Positions 53,941-61,380 of a DNA stretch of 64,000 bases are shown piece after piece. Origin of the DNA: Flavobacterium jejuense. GTDB taxonomy: Bacteria; Bacteroidota; Bacteroidia; Flavobacteriales; Flavobacteriaceae. The DNA is taken from assembly GCF_006491595.2 (NCBI RefSeq), contig NZ_VEVQ02000004.1:62001-126000 (forward strand), in the 5' to 3' direction. Each line of letters begins with the position of its first letter. The stretch's first letter is position 1. The position numbers and the translations under genes were made by a program. The notes below the pieces were generated by a model. It had not been told where the DNA came from. It did no database searches and saw only the letters and a program-made list of their open reading frames with translations.

Positions 53941-54270
53941 TTATAAAGAAAAAGATTCTCCACATCCGCAGGTTCGTTGCGCATTAGGGTTGTTAAAAAC
54001 AAATCCCTTTCCATTTAAACCTCCTGAAAACTCTAAAGTAGTTCCTATTAAATAAAGAAAACTCTTTTTCTCAACAGCAACTTTAACATTATTATCTTCA
54101 AAAACTTTATCGTTTTCTCCTATTTCTTTGTCAAATTTTAATTCATAGGACAATCCCGAGCAACCTCCACTTTTTACACCAACCCTAACGAAGTCATTTG
54201 TTGCATCAAAACCATCGTCACTCATCATTTCGATGATTTTTTTTCTAGCAGTATCAGATACTTTAATCAT
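53941..54270 (-). CDS. sufA: A-type iron-sulfur carrier (SufA/IscA family)
   Basis: 109 residues. Cys37 (SGGCSGL) and Cys101, Cys103 (RTCGCGESF) are the three conserved ligands of A-type carriers. First gene of the suf transcript. Distinguishing SufA from ErpA or IscA needs phylogeny; location beside sufB favours SufA. Confidence 0.93.
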   Translation of the reverse strand: MIKVSDTARKKIIEMMSDDGFDATNDFVRVGVKSGGCSGLSYELKFDKEIGENDKVFEDNNVKVAVEKKSFLYLIGTTLEFSGGLNGKGFVFNNPNAQRTCGCGESFSL

Positions 54271-54304
54271 AGCTAAGTTATTTTGATTTTGTCTAAATTA
54301 ACTG

Positions 54305-54334
54305 CAAATATAAGTCATATAATGCTTATTACAA
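54305..54334 (-). promoter_or_regulatory. promoter of the sufA-sufB-...-sufD transcript
   Basis: On the minus strand TTG (54334-54332), 19 nt spacer, TATATTTG (54312-54305): an exact match to the Bacteroidota consensus. The start of transcription would be about 28 nt before the sufA ATG. Confidence 0.72.
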
Positions 54335-54438
54335 GGTTTAGTAACATTTTTATAACTTATAAATCCATAACTTTTATTTATAACTGTTATTCGATTCAAT
54401 TTCTTTTGAAATTTTGTAAATTGCAAAAAATTCTACAA

Positions 54439-55299
54439 ATGAACTTATATCCTATTGAAGCTGGTAATTTCAAACTAGATGGAGGTGCAATGTTCGGTGT
54501 TGTACCTAAGACCATTTGGAACAGAACTAATCCAGCTGACTCAAATAATTTAATTGACATAGCAGCTCGTTGCTTATTAATCGAAGATGGTGATCGCCTA
54601 ATTTTAATTGATACAGGAATGGGCAATAAACAATCTGATAAATTTTTCGGATATTATCATCTTTGGGGTGATGCTTCTTTAGACAAATCCTTACAAGAAA
54701 AAGGATTTCATAGAGATGATATTACCGATGTTTTTACGACTCATCTTCATTTTGATCATTGTGGTGGCTGTGTAAACTGGAACAAAGAAAGAACAAGTTA
54801 CGAAATAGCTTTCAAAAATGCAAAATATTGGACAAATGAAAATCATTGGGAATGGGCTACAAAACCAAATGCAAGGGAAAAGGCTTCTTTTCTAAAAGAA
54901 AACATTCTTCCTATGCAGGAAAGTGGTCATTTACACTTCATTTCTAAACCTAAAAATGGTTTTCTAAATGAAAGCGAACTTGGCTTTGGTATATTTTTTG
55001 CTGATGGTCATACTGAAAAACAAATGATTCCTATGATAAACTATAAAGGAAAAACAATATGTTTTATGGCAGACTTGTTGCCAACAGTTGGTCATATTCC
55101 GTTGCCTTATGTAACAGGATATGATACTAGACCTTTATTATCTATGGATGAAAAAGATATTTTTTTAAAAACAGCAGTTGACCAAAATTACTATCTTTTT
55201 TTAGAACATGATGCTCATAACCCTATCATTACTTTACAAAATACTGAAAAGGGAATTCGTTTAAAAGAGGTTTTCTCTTGCGAAGAAATCTTAAAATAG
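54439..55299 (+). CDS. MBL-fold metallohydrolase
   Basis: 286 residues from ATG 54439, where the family-typical opening MNLYPIEAGNFKLDGGAMFG begins; the longer in-frame ORF from 54283 covers promoter DNA of the sufA side. The metal site is complete: TTHLHFDHCGG, a later His in FADGHTEKQM and a C-terminal LEHDAH. Cytosolic hydrolase of unknown substrate. Confidence 0.9.
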   Translation: MNLYPIEAGNFKLDGGAMFGVVPKTIWNRTNPADSNNLIDIAARCLLIEDGDRLILIDTGMGNKQSDKFFGYYHLWGDASLDKSLQEKGFHRDDITDVFTTHLHFDHCGGCVNWNKERTSYEIAFKNAKYWTNENHWEWATKPNAREKASFLKENILPMQESGHLHFISKPKNGFLNESELGFGIFFADGHTEKQMIPMINYKGKTICFMADLLPTVGHIPLPYVTGYDTRPLLSMDEKDIFLKTAVDQNYYLFLEHDAHNPIITLQNTEKGIRLKEVFSCEEILK

Positions 55300-55379
55300 T
55301 GTTAATACGTTAGTAATATGTAATTTTTAAAGCAGAATTTTGTCTAATACTAATACAATAAATATATAATTTAATATAA

Positions 55380-56975
55380 ATGAGAAATCTAAGACCAATT
55401 TATTTATCTACTGCATTAGCACTTATGCTAGCAAGTTGTGGTGGAGCTAAACAAATAATTTCAACACCTATAGAGAATATTGATTCTTTACCTCTTAAAA
55501 TTACTCCATTAGCTGAAAATGATTTAAAAAGATGGAGTCACTTAGATTTGGTGAAAGATACTGTACCAGGAATGAGTGTGGATAAAGCTTATGCTGAATT
55601 ATTAAAAGGCAAAAAAAGCACTACTGTAGTTGTAGGAATTGTAGATTCTGGAGTTGATATTCGTCATGAAGACTTAAAAGGTGTTATTTGGGTTAACCCA
55701 AAAGAAATAGCTAATAATGGTAAAGATGATGATAATAATGGCTATATCGATGATGTAAATGGTTGGAATTTTCTTGGTGACAGTAATAACGAACAGTTAG
55801 AAATGACTCGTATTGTTAAACAAGGGCCAGGAACAGCTAATTATGAAAAAGCTAAAGCGGAATTAGAAACAGAAGTACAAACCGCTACTCAAAGAAAACA
55901 GTTCTATGAAGGTCTTTTAAAAGCTGCGAAAGAGTTACAAACATATCTTAAAAAAGAAGACTTTACTGAAGCTGATTTAAAAGCAATGCAAACAGATGAT
56001 GAGGCTTTAAATAATTACAAAGAGTTTTTCTTACAAAGAGTTTTTCCTGATGGAACCGTTGTAGAATTTAAAGAGCAAATAAAAGGTGGAATTGATCATT
56101 TTGCTGATCAATTAAATTATAATTTCAATGTAGATTTTGATGGTCGTTCCATAGTAGGTGATAATCCAAACGATATTAATGACACTAAATACGGAAATAA
56201 CAATGTAATTGGTCCAGATCCAGAGGGAGCTAAACATGGTACTCACGTTTCGGGGATTGTAGCGCAAGTTCGTGGTAATAAAAAAGGAGGAGATGGAATT
56301 GCTAACAATGTTAAAATCATGGCTGTAAGAGCGGTTCCAAATGGAGATGAGTATGACAAAGATATTGCATTAGGTATTCGTTATGCTGTGGATAATGGTG
56401 CAAAAGTAATTAATGGTTCTTTTGGAAAATATTATTCGCCTCATAAAGAATGGGTTCAAGAGGCATTAAAATATGCAGCTTCTAAAGATGTTTTAGTAAT
56501 CTTTGCAGCTGGAAATGACTCTAAAGATTTAGATGTTGAAAACAAATATCCTAGTGATTCTTATGATGGTGCTCCTGAAATCTCAAATAATGTTTTAATA
56601 ATAGGAGCATTAGCTCCAAGTTATGGATCTAAAATGGTAGCTACTTTTTCAAATTATGGATCTAAAAATGTAGATATTTTTGCACCTGGTGTTAAAATCT
56701 ATGCTACAACTCCTAATCAAACGTATGAGTATTTACAAGGAACTTCAATGGCTTCTCCTAATGTAGCTGGTGTAGCTGCCTTAATTCGTTCTTATTACCC
56801 AAAATTAAGTGCTAAACAAGTAAAACAAATAATCATGGATAGTGGAATTCCATTGAAAAATGAAGTAGCTGTTGGAGAAGACCAACATAAAGCAAATTTT
56901 TCAACGATTTCAAAAACTGGTAAAATTGTCAATGCTTATAACGCACTAATAATGGCAGAGCAAATGTCAAAATAA
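55380..56975 (+). CDS. subtilisin-like serine protease (S8), lipoprotein
   Basis: 531 residues with lipobox (LMLASC, Cys20), so probably outer-membrane anchored. The catalytic triad is Asp89 (VGIVDSGVDIRHEDL), His286 (KHGTHVSGIV) and Ser456 (GTSMASPNVAG). About 170 helical and charged residues separate Asp from His, much more than in classical subtilisins. No prodomain of the usual type is visible. It could process other envelope proteins, but no substrate is evident. Confidence 0.93.
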   Translation: MRNLRPIYLSTALALMLASCGGAKQIISTPIENIDSLPLKITPLAENDLKRWSHLDLVKDTVPGMSVDKAYAELLKGKKSTTVVVGIVDSGVDIRHEDLKGVIWVNPKEIANNGKDDDNNGYIDDVNGWNFLGDSNNEQLEMTRIVKQGPGTANYEKAKAELETEVQTATQRKQFYEGLLKAAKELQTYLKKEDFTEADLKAMQTDDEALNNYKEFFLQRVFPDGTVVEFKEQIKGGIDHFADQLNYNFNVDFDGRSIVGDNPNDINDTKYGNNNVIGPDPEGAKHGTHVSGIVAQVRGNKKGGDGIANNVKIMAVRAVPNGDEYDKDIALGIRYAVDNGAKVINGSFGKYYSPHKEWVQEALKYAASKDVLVIFAAGNDSKDLDVENKYPSDSYDGAPEISNNVLIIGALAPSYGSKMVATFSNYGSKNVDIFAPGVKIYATTPNQTYEYLQGTSMASPNVAGVAALIRSYYPKLSAKQVKQIIMDSGIPLKNEVAVGEDQHKANFSTISKTGKIVNAYNALIMAEQMSK

Positions 56976-57000
56976 TAAATCACAAACTGTTAAATCAACA

Positions 57001-57037
57001 AACCACAAAGAAAACAACAGCTTTACTTTGTGGTTTT
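57001..57037 (+). terminator. terminator of the S8 protease gene
   Basis: AACCACAAAG / CTTTGTGGTT stem with a 15-nt loop and T5 run, just before the M1 peptidase start. Confidence 0.82.
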
Positions 57038-57051
57038 TAATTTTAAAAAGT

Positions 57052-58932
57052 ATGAAAAAAATAATTGTATTCACATTATTTTCATTTTTTGGCTACAGCC
57101 AAAATAATCCAAACCCTGGTTATTGGCAACAACATGTCGATTATAAAATGGATGTCGAAATGAATGTTAAAAACTTTCAATACAAAGGTGCTCAAGAATT
57201 AATTTACACAAATAATTCTGCTGATACTCTATATAAAGTTTTTTATCATTTATATCCAAATGCTTTTCAACCTGGAAGTGCTATGGATTCTCGTTTACAA
57301 ACCATTTCAGACCCAGACAAAAGAATGGTTAAAACTTTTAAAGTAGCAGATAAAGAAGTAAAAGAAAGCAGAATAAGTACTTTAAAACCAGATGAAATAG
57401 GTTTTTTAAAAATTACTAATTTCAAACAAGATGGTAAAGAAGCTAAGACTAAAGTAGTGGGTACCATTTTGGAAGTTGAACTAAACCAGCCTATTTTACC
57501 AAATCAAAAAACTACTTTTACATTAAACTTTGACGGTCAAGTACCTTTACAGATTAGACGATCAGGAAGAAACTCTGAAGAAAACGTTGCTTTATCTATG
57601 ACACAATGGTACCCAAAAATGGCTGAGTATGACTTTGAAGGTTGGCATTCTGATCCTTATATTGGTAGAGAATTTCACGGTGTTTGGGGAAATTTTGATG
57701 TAAAAATTACTATAGACAAAGCTTATACAATTGGAGGAACAGGCTATCTTCAGAATAAAAATGAAATAGGCCACGGTTACCAAGACAAAGACATAGAAGT
57801 TAAATATTCTAAAAAAACAAAAACATTAACTTGGCATTTTGTAGCACCAAACGTTCATGATTTTGCTTGGGGAGCTGATAATGATTATATCCATGATATG
57901 ATTTTAGGTCCAAATAATGTGGAATTGCATTTTTTCTACAAAAACAAAGCTGAAAATCTTGAAAATTGGAAAAAATTACAACCAAAAACAGCTGAGCTTT
58001 TAGAATTTTACAATAAAAACATTGGTTTATATCCATACAAGCAATATTCAGTTGTACAAGGAGGAGATGGTGGAATGGAATATGCTATGTGTACACTTAT
58101 TACCGGAAACAGAAGCTATGGAAGCCTAGTGGGTGTTACCGCACATGAATTTGCACATTCATGGTTTCAACATATCTTAGCTTCTAATGAATCCAAACAT
58201 GAATGGATGGACGAAGGTTTTACCTCTTTTATTTCAGACTTAGCCATGGAAAGCGTGATGCCATCTAGTGATGGAAAAGAAGAAAATGTTTTCCAAAGTG
58301 CTTATAATAACTATCGCTTTTTAGCTAAAACTGGAACAGAACAACCATTATCTACCCATGCTGACAGATATGATGTTAATAGAAATTATGGAATATCCGC
58401 TTACAGTAAAGGAGAAGTTTTCTTAGCACAATTAGGGTATGTAATTGGAGTAGAAAATTTAATGAAAACTTTAAAAAGATATTATAGTGATTATAAACTA
58501 ACTCATCCAACACCAAACGACATTAAAAGAAGCGCTGAAAAAGTTTCAGGAGCTAATTTAGATTGGTATTTATTAGATTGGACGCAAACTACAAACACCA
58601 TTGATTATGGAATTAAGGAAATAACTGAAAACAATTCTAAAACTACAATTACTCTTGAAAGAATTGGAAGAATGCCAATGCCAATAGACCTTTTAGTTGT
58701 TTATGAAGATGGAACACAAGAAACCTTTTATATCCCAAATACATTAATGCGTTGGGAAAAACCAAATCCTTACTCTTTAACTAGAACTGTTTTAGGAAGT
58801 TGGGATTGGGCTTCACCAACATTTTCATTCTCAATAGAAAAACCAAAATCTAGTATACAAGCAGTGGTTATAGACCCTAGTGGTTTAATGGCTGATGTAA
58901 ATTTAGAAAATAATGTTTTTGAGAAAAACTAA
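57052..58932 (+). CDS. M1 family metallopeptidase (aminopeptidase N-like)
   Basis: 626 residues from ATG 57052, which starts a signal peptide (MKKIIVFTLFSFFGYSQ). The zinc site is HEFAHSWFQH followed by Glu in HEWMDEGFTSF (HExxH-x18-E), and the substrate-binding motif is GGMEYAM, a variant of GxMEN. Exported aminopeptidase. It lies directly after the S8 protease but has a terminator between, so it may be transcribed from its own promoter or by read-through. Confidence 0.93.
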   Translation: MKKIIVFTLFSFFGYSQNNPNPGYWQQHVDYKMDVEMNVKNFQYKGAQELIYTNNSADTLYKVFYHLYPNAFQPGSAMDSRLQTISDPDKRMVKTFKVADKEVKESRISTLKPDEIGFLKITNFKQDGKEAKTKVVGTILEVELNQPILPNQKTTFTLNFDGQVPLQIRRSGRNSEENVALSMTQWYPKMAEYDFEGWHSDPYIGREFHGVWGNFDVKITIDKAYTIGGTGYLQNKNEIGHGYQDKDIEVKYSKKTKTLTWHFVAPNVHDFAWGADNDYIHDMILGPNNVELHFFYKNKAENLENWKKLQPKTAELLEFYNKNIGLYPYKQYSVVQGGDGGMEYAMCTLITGNRSYGSLVGVTAHEFAHSWFQHILASNESKHEWMDEGFTSFISDLAMESVMPSSDGKEENVFQSAYNNYRFLAKTGTEQPLSTHADRYDVNRNYGISAYSKGEVFLAQLGYVIGVENLMKTLKRYYSDYKLTHPTPNDIKRSAEKVSGANLDWYLLDWTQTTNTIDYGIKEITENNSKTTITLERIGRMPMPIDLLVVYEDGTQETFYIPNTLMRWEKPNPYSLTRTVLGSWDWASPTFSFSIEKPKSSIQAVVIDPSGLMADVNLENNVFEKN

Positions 58933-58954
58933 TTCTTAAAAATAAGATAAAAAC

Positions 58955-58988
58955 AAAAAGGGAATCTAAGTTTAGATTCCCTTTTTTA
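58955..58988. terminator. bidirectional terminator between M1 peptidase and S24 repressor genes
   Basis: AAAAAGGGAATCTAA / TTAGATTCCCTTTTT nearly perfect stem between convergent genes; it overlaps the last codons of the S24 gene. Confidence 0.9.
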
Positions 58989-59684
58989 ATGCATTGAATT
59001 AATTCTTATACTTGCTTTGACTAAGGCTAGAGCTTTAATTTTAGACATTTCAACATCTTTATCTTGATGATGTTTATTCTGGCTTACTAATCGAACAGAA
59101 CCAATTTGTTCTGATTTTTGAATATACTTAACCGTTATGTACTCTTCTCCACTCATATCCATACTTAACAAATACATTTCTCCCCAAAAAATCTCATTTT
59201 TAATATCGTTTATTTCTTTGTACAAAACAATATCGCCACTTTTTAAAAGCGGATACATACTGTCTCCAGTAACATAAACAGCTCCATCACATTTTGGTAA
59301 TCTAGGAATAGAAATATAATCTAAAGGAGTTTGAGTAGTTCTATCTTGAAATAAAGGAACTAAACCAGCAACAGCTTCGATGTCATATAAAGGAATTTGT
59401 TGAGAATCTAAACTCCTATCTGTTTGTAAAGCAAAAGTATCAACACTTTTGTTAAGCAAAAAATCTTCGTCTTCTTTGTACATAGTTCCTTCACCCGTAA
59501 GAAGCCAAATCGGGTTTAAATCAGAATAAATAGACAGAATATTTTCTATCACATTAGAACCTATACTTTTACCTTCTTTTACTGCTTTAGAAATACTTCC
59601 TCTACCTGCTCCAAGACTGTTTTCGAAAGCATAATAACTAAATCCTTTTTTGTCAATATATTGACCTAATCGTTCTGAAACCAT
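58986..59684 (-). CDS. XRE/S24 LexA-like repressor
   Basis: 232 residues: N-terminal helix-turn-helix (MVSERLGQYIDKKGFSYYAFENSLGAGRGSISKAVKEG) and C-terminal S24 self-cleaving domain with Ser142 (VTGDSMYPLL), Lys186 (ITVKYI) and a probable Ala106-Gly107 cleavage site (EAVAGLV). It resembles phage CI-type and LexA-like repressors, which are inactivated by self-cleavage after DNA damage. No phage structural genes are next to it, so it may control the genes to its right or a wider stress response. Confidence 0.9.
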   Translation of the reverse strand: MVSERLGQYIDKKGFSYYAFENSLGAGRGSISKAVKEGKSIGSNVIENILSIYSDLNPIWLLTGEGTMYKEDEDFLLNKSVDTFALQTDRSLDSQQIPLYDIEAVAGLVPLFQDRTTQTPLDYISIPRLPKCDGAVYVTGDSMYPLLKSGDIVLYKEINDIKNEIFWGEMYLLSMDMSGEEYITVKYIQKSEQIGSVRLVSQNKHHQDKDVEMSKIKALALVKASIRINSMH

Positions 59685-59706
59685 GGTTATAGCTTTAAAA
59701 TTTATA

Positions 59707-59736
59707 CAAACATACGAATATTTTCATTAAAAACAA
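59707..59736 (-). promoter_or_regulatory. promoter of the S24 repressor gene
   Basis: TTG (59736-59734), 19-nt spacer, TATGTTTG (59714-59707) on the minus strand, an exact consensus match, 23 nt before the ATG. Confidence 0.7.
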
Positions 59737-59762
59737 CAATTGTTAGATTTTTTTCTGACAAT
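59735..59762. promoter_or_regulatory. operator-like inverted repeats overlapping the repressor promoter
   Basis: AACAATTGTT (59735-59744) is a palindrome and TTGTTAG/CTGACAA form an inverted pair with an 8-nt spacer. They overlap the -33 element of the S24 gene, as expected for autoregulation. Confidence 0.45.
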
Positions 59763-59802
59763 AAAAGATACATGCTGTTTAAAATCACAATTTATTGAAT
59801 AA

Positions 59803-59841
59803 AAAAACACCATACAATTTTACAAACTGTATGATGTTTTA
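59803..59841 (-). terminator. terminator of the 131-aa hypothetical gene
   Basis: Minus-strand ACATCATACA...TGTATGGTGT stem followed by T7, about 60 nt beyond the stop. Confidence 0.78.
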
Positions 59842-59901
59842 GAATTATTCAAAATATCTTACCCTACTTTTTTTGAATAATTCACCCTAAACTATGTTAT
59901 T

Positions 59902-60297
59902 TTATAAAAGAGATTCTACATAATCTTTTAACATATTTGGTCTATGATTACTAAAACCATCTCCCGCTAAAAGTTCAGTTATATAAAGCACATTATCTTT
60001 CAATTCCATTTTAAAATCTTCATCTTTATCAGAATTTGAAATATGTATTGCTTTAACACTTTCTTTCATAGCTTCTTTACCCATATCATCTGAACAAATT
60101 CCTTGAACAAATTCTGTAATATCACTAAACACATAATTTGCTAATCGATTTAAAGGATATTGATCAAAAGAAGTAAATGTGTTCCAATCAATTTCCACAT
60201 TTAAATCATATCCTGAAAGTTCGTTTAATTTTGATTGAAATTCAGGTAATTTGTCTGTTTTAATACTTTCCGCTAAACGTTTTTCTGCTAATCCCAT
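59902..60297 (-). CDS. conserved hypothetical protein, 131 aa
   Basis: Soluble, mixed helical protein (MGLAEKRLAESIKTDKLPEFQSKLNELSGYDLNVEIDWNTF). No domain recognised. It has a -7-like TAAATTTG at 60335-60328 and an AATCACTATTTATAGTGATT palindrome just upstream, where an activator would be expected since no TTG is present at -33. Confidence 0.75.
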   Translation of the reverse strand: MGLAEKRLAESIKTDKLPEFQSKLNELSGYDLNVEIDWNTFTSFDQYPLNRLANYVFSDITEFVQGICSDDMGKEAMKESVKAIHISNSDKDEDFKMELKDNVLYITELLAGDGFSNHRPNMLKDYVESLL

Positions 60298-60355
60298 GAT
60301 TATTGTTATTTGTTAAAAATTATACTGCAAATTTAGGTTTACACTTTAAAGCAGG

Positions 60356-60375
60356 AATCACTATTTATAGTGATT
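60356..60375. promoter_or_regulatory. palindromic operator-like site, copy 1
   Basis: AATCACTA-TTTA-TAGTGATT, a perfect 8-bp inverted repeat, 59 nt upstream of the 131-aa gene start. A close copy is at 61129-61148. Confidence 0.6.
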
Positions 60376-60420
60376 TTAAAAGATGAAGATAATTTATCAA
60401 CCTTTTTTCCTTACTAACTT

Positions 60421-61059
60421 CTAAAACAACATTTCAATTTTTTCTTTTACACAAATCACCAATATCTTATTAATAATATGTGTTTCCAAATCACCAGCAA
60501 CGACTATTTTAAGGATATTTATTAGAGTTTTTACTTCATTAATACTTATTTCATCAAGTAAAATACTTTAAAAATCAAGTAGAATTTGCTTTAAAATTCT
60601 ACGAATTAATTCTTGATGAATTTCCAATTCCCCTTCTAGTAACACAACTATTTTCTTATCTAATAACTTGCTTACTATCTCCTCTACATTTTTTCTAAGT
60701 CTTTTCAACTCTAAAATTCCTATAGTTTTTGTTTTTTGAGTTTCACATAAAAGATGATATACGTTAAAGTCAACAATAGTAGTTCCAGAAATATCTTTAC
60801 CATTTAACAATGTAATACTACTCTTTGTATCACTTTGATTTCTAGTTACCAACCAAACATCTTATATTGATGAAAATTCTTGAAACTTCACAATTTTACC
60901 TCTTAGTAGCAAACCATTTACTAAAAGCTAATCTACTTTTAGTAATTCTAAGCTGTCTTCTACTTCTTCTGCAAGTAAACTCATTTTTCTACACATTTCT
61001 ATTACAGAAGTGGACTCTACTGTTTTAAAACATTCTAAATATATTTTATTAAATAGAAA
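60421..61059 (-). pseudogene. decayed gene with three in-frame stops
   Basis: One minus-strand frame stays coding-like over about 213 codons but is broken by TAG at 60930-60928, TAA at 60864-60862 and TAA at 60570-60568. The pieces read MCRKMSLLAEEVEDSLELLK, LLVNGLLLRGKIVKFQEFSSI, a 94-residue middle (NVEEIVSKLLDKKIVVLLEGELEIHQ) and SILLDEISINEVKTLINILK up to a final TAG at 60421. The longest piece (60568-60852) opens only with TTG. No frameshift is needed to join the pieces. The family is not recognised; helical repeats at the end suggest a small regulatory or DNA-associated protein. Confidence 0.65.
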
Positions 61060-61128
61060 TCATCAATTAAGCATCTAAAAATTCATAAATGTTATACAAG
61101 CAAATCTATACTGTATTCTGTGATTAGA

Positions 61129-61148
61129 AATCACTATTAATAATGATT
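61129..61148. promoter_or_regulatory. palindromic operator-like site, copy 2
   Basis: AATCACTATTAATAATGATT differs from copy 1 at three positions and overlaps a second inverted repeat GTGATT-AGA-AATCAC (61120-61134). It lies about 100 nt upstream of the promoter of the large ORF at 61381. Confidence 0.55.
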
Positions 61149-61246
61149 TATCTCTAATAAGCATTTATTACAAAAGATTTATTTCATATATAAATCGCAA
61201 ATAATCATATAAATACAAAATAAATAGATTATTTTCTTCAATATAT

Positions 61247-61277
61247 TTGTTTAATAGATTATTTTCTATTATATTTG
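61247..61277 (+). promoter_or_regulatory. promoter of the large ORF at 61381
   Basis: TTG (61247-61249), 20-nt spacer, TATATTTG (61270-61277): consensus Bacteroidota promoter. It implies a 5' leader of about 95 nt. A second TATATTTG lies at 61242-61249. Confidence 0.72.
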
Positions 61278-61380
61278 CACTGTGATTAATTCGAAAAGAA
61301 TTGTTGCTAAGAATATATTCTTTTTAAAGGAATGCGCAATCCTTTAAACCAATATTACCTAATTTAATTTATTAAAAAAA

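Noticed and set aside
60568..60852. The 94-aa ORF as an intact gene
   Set aside because: It starts only with TTG and the same frame continues as coding-like text on both sides across stop codons, so a pseudogene explains it better.
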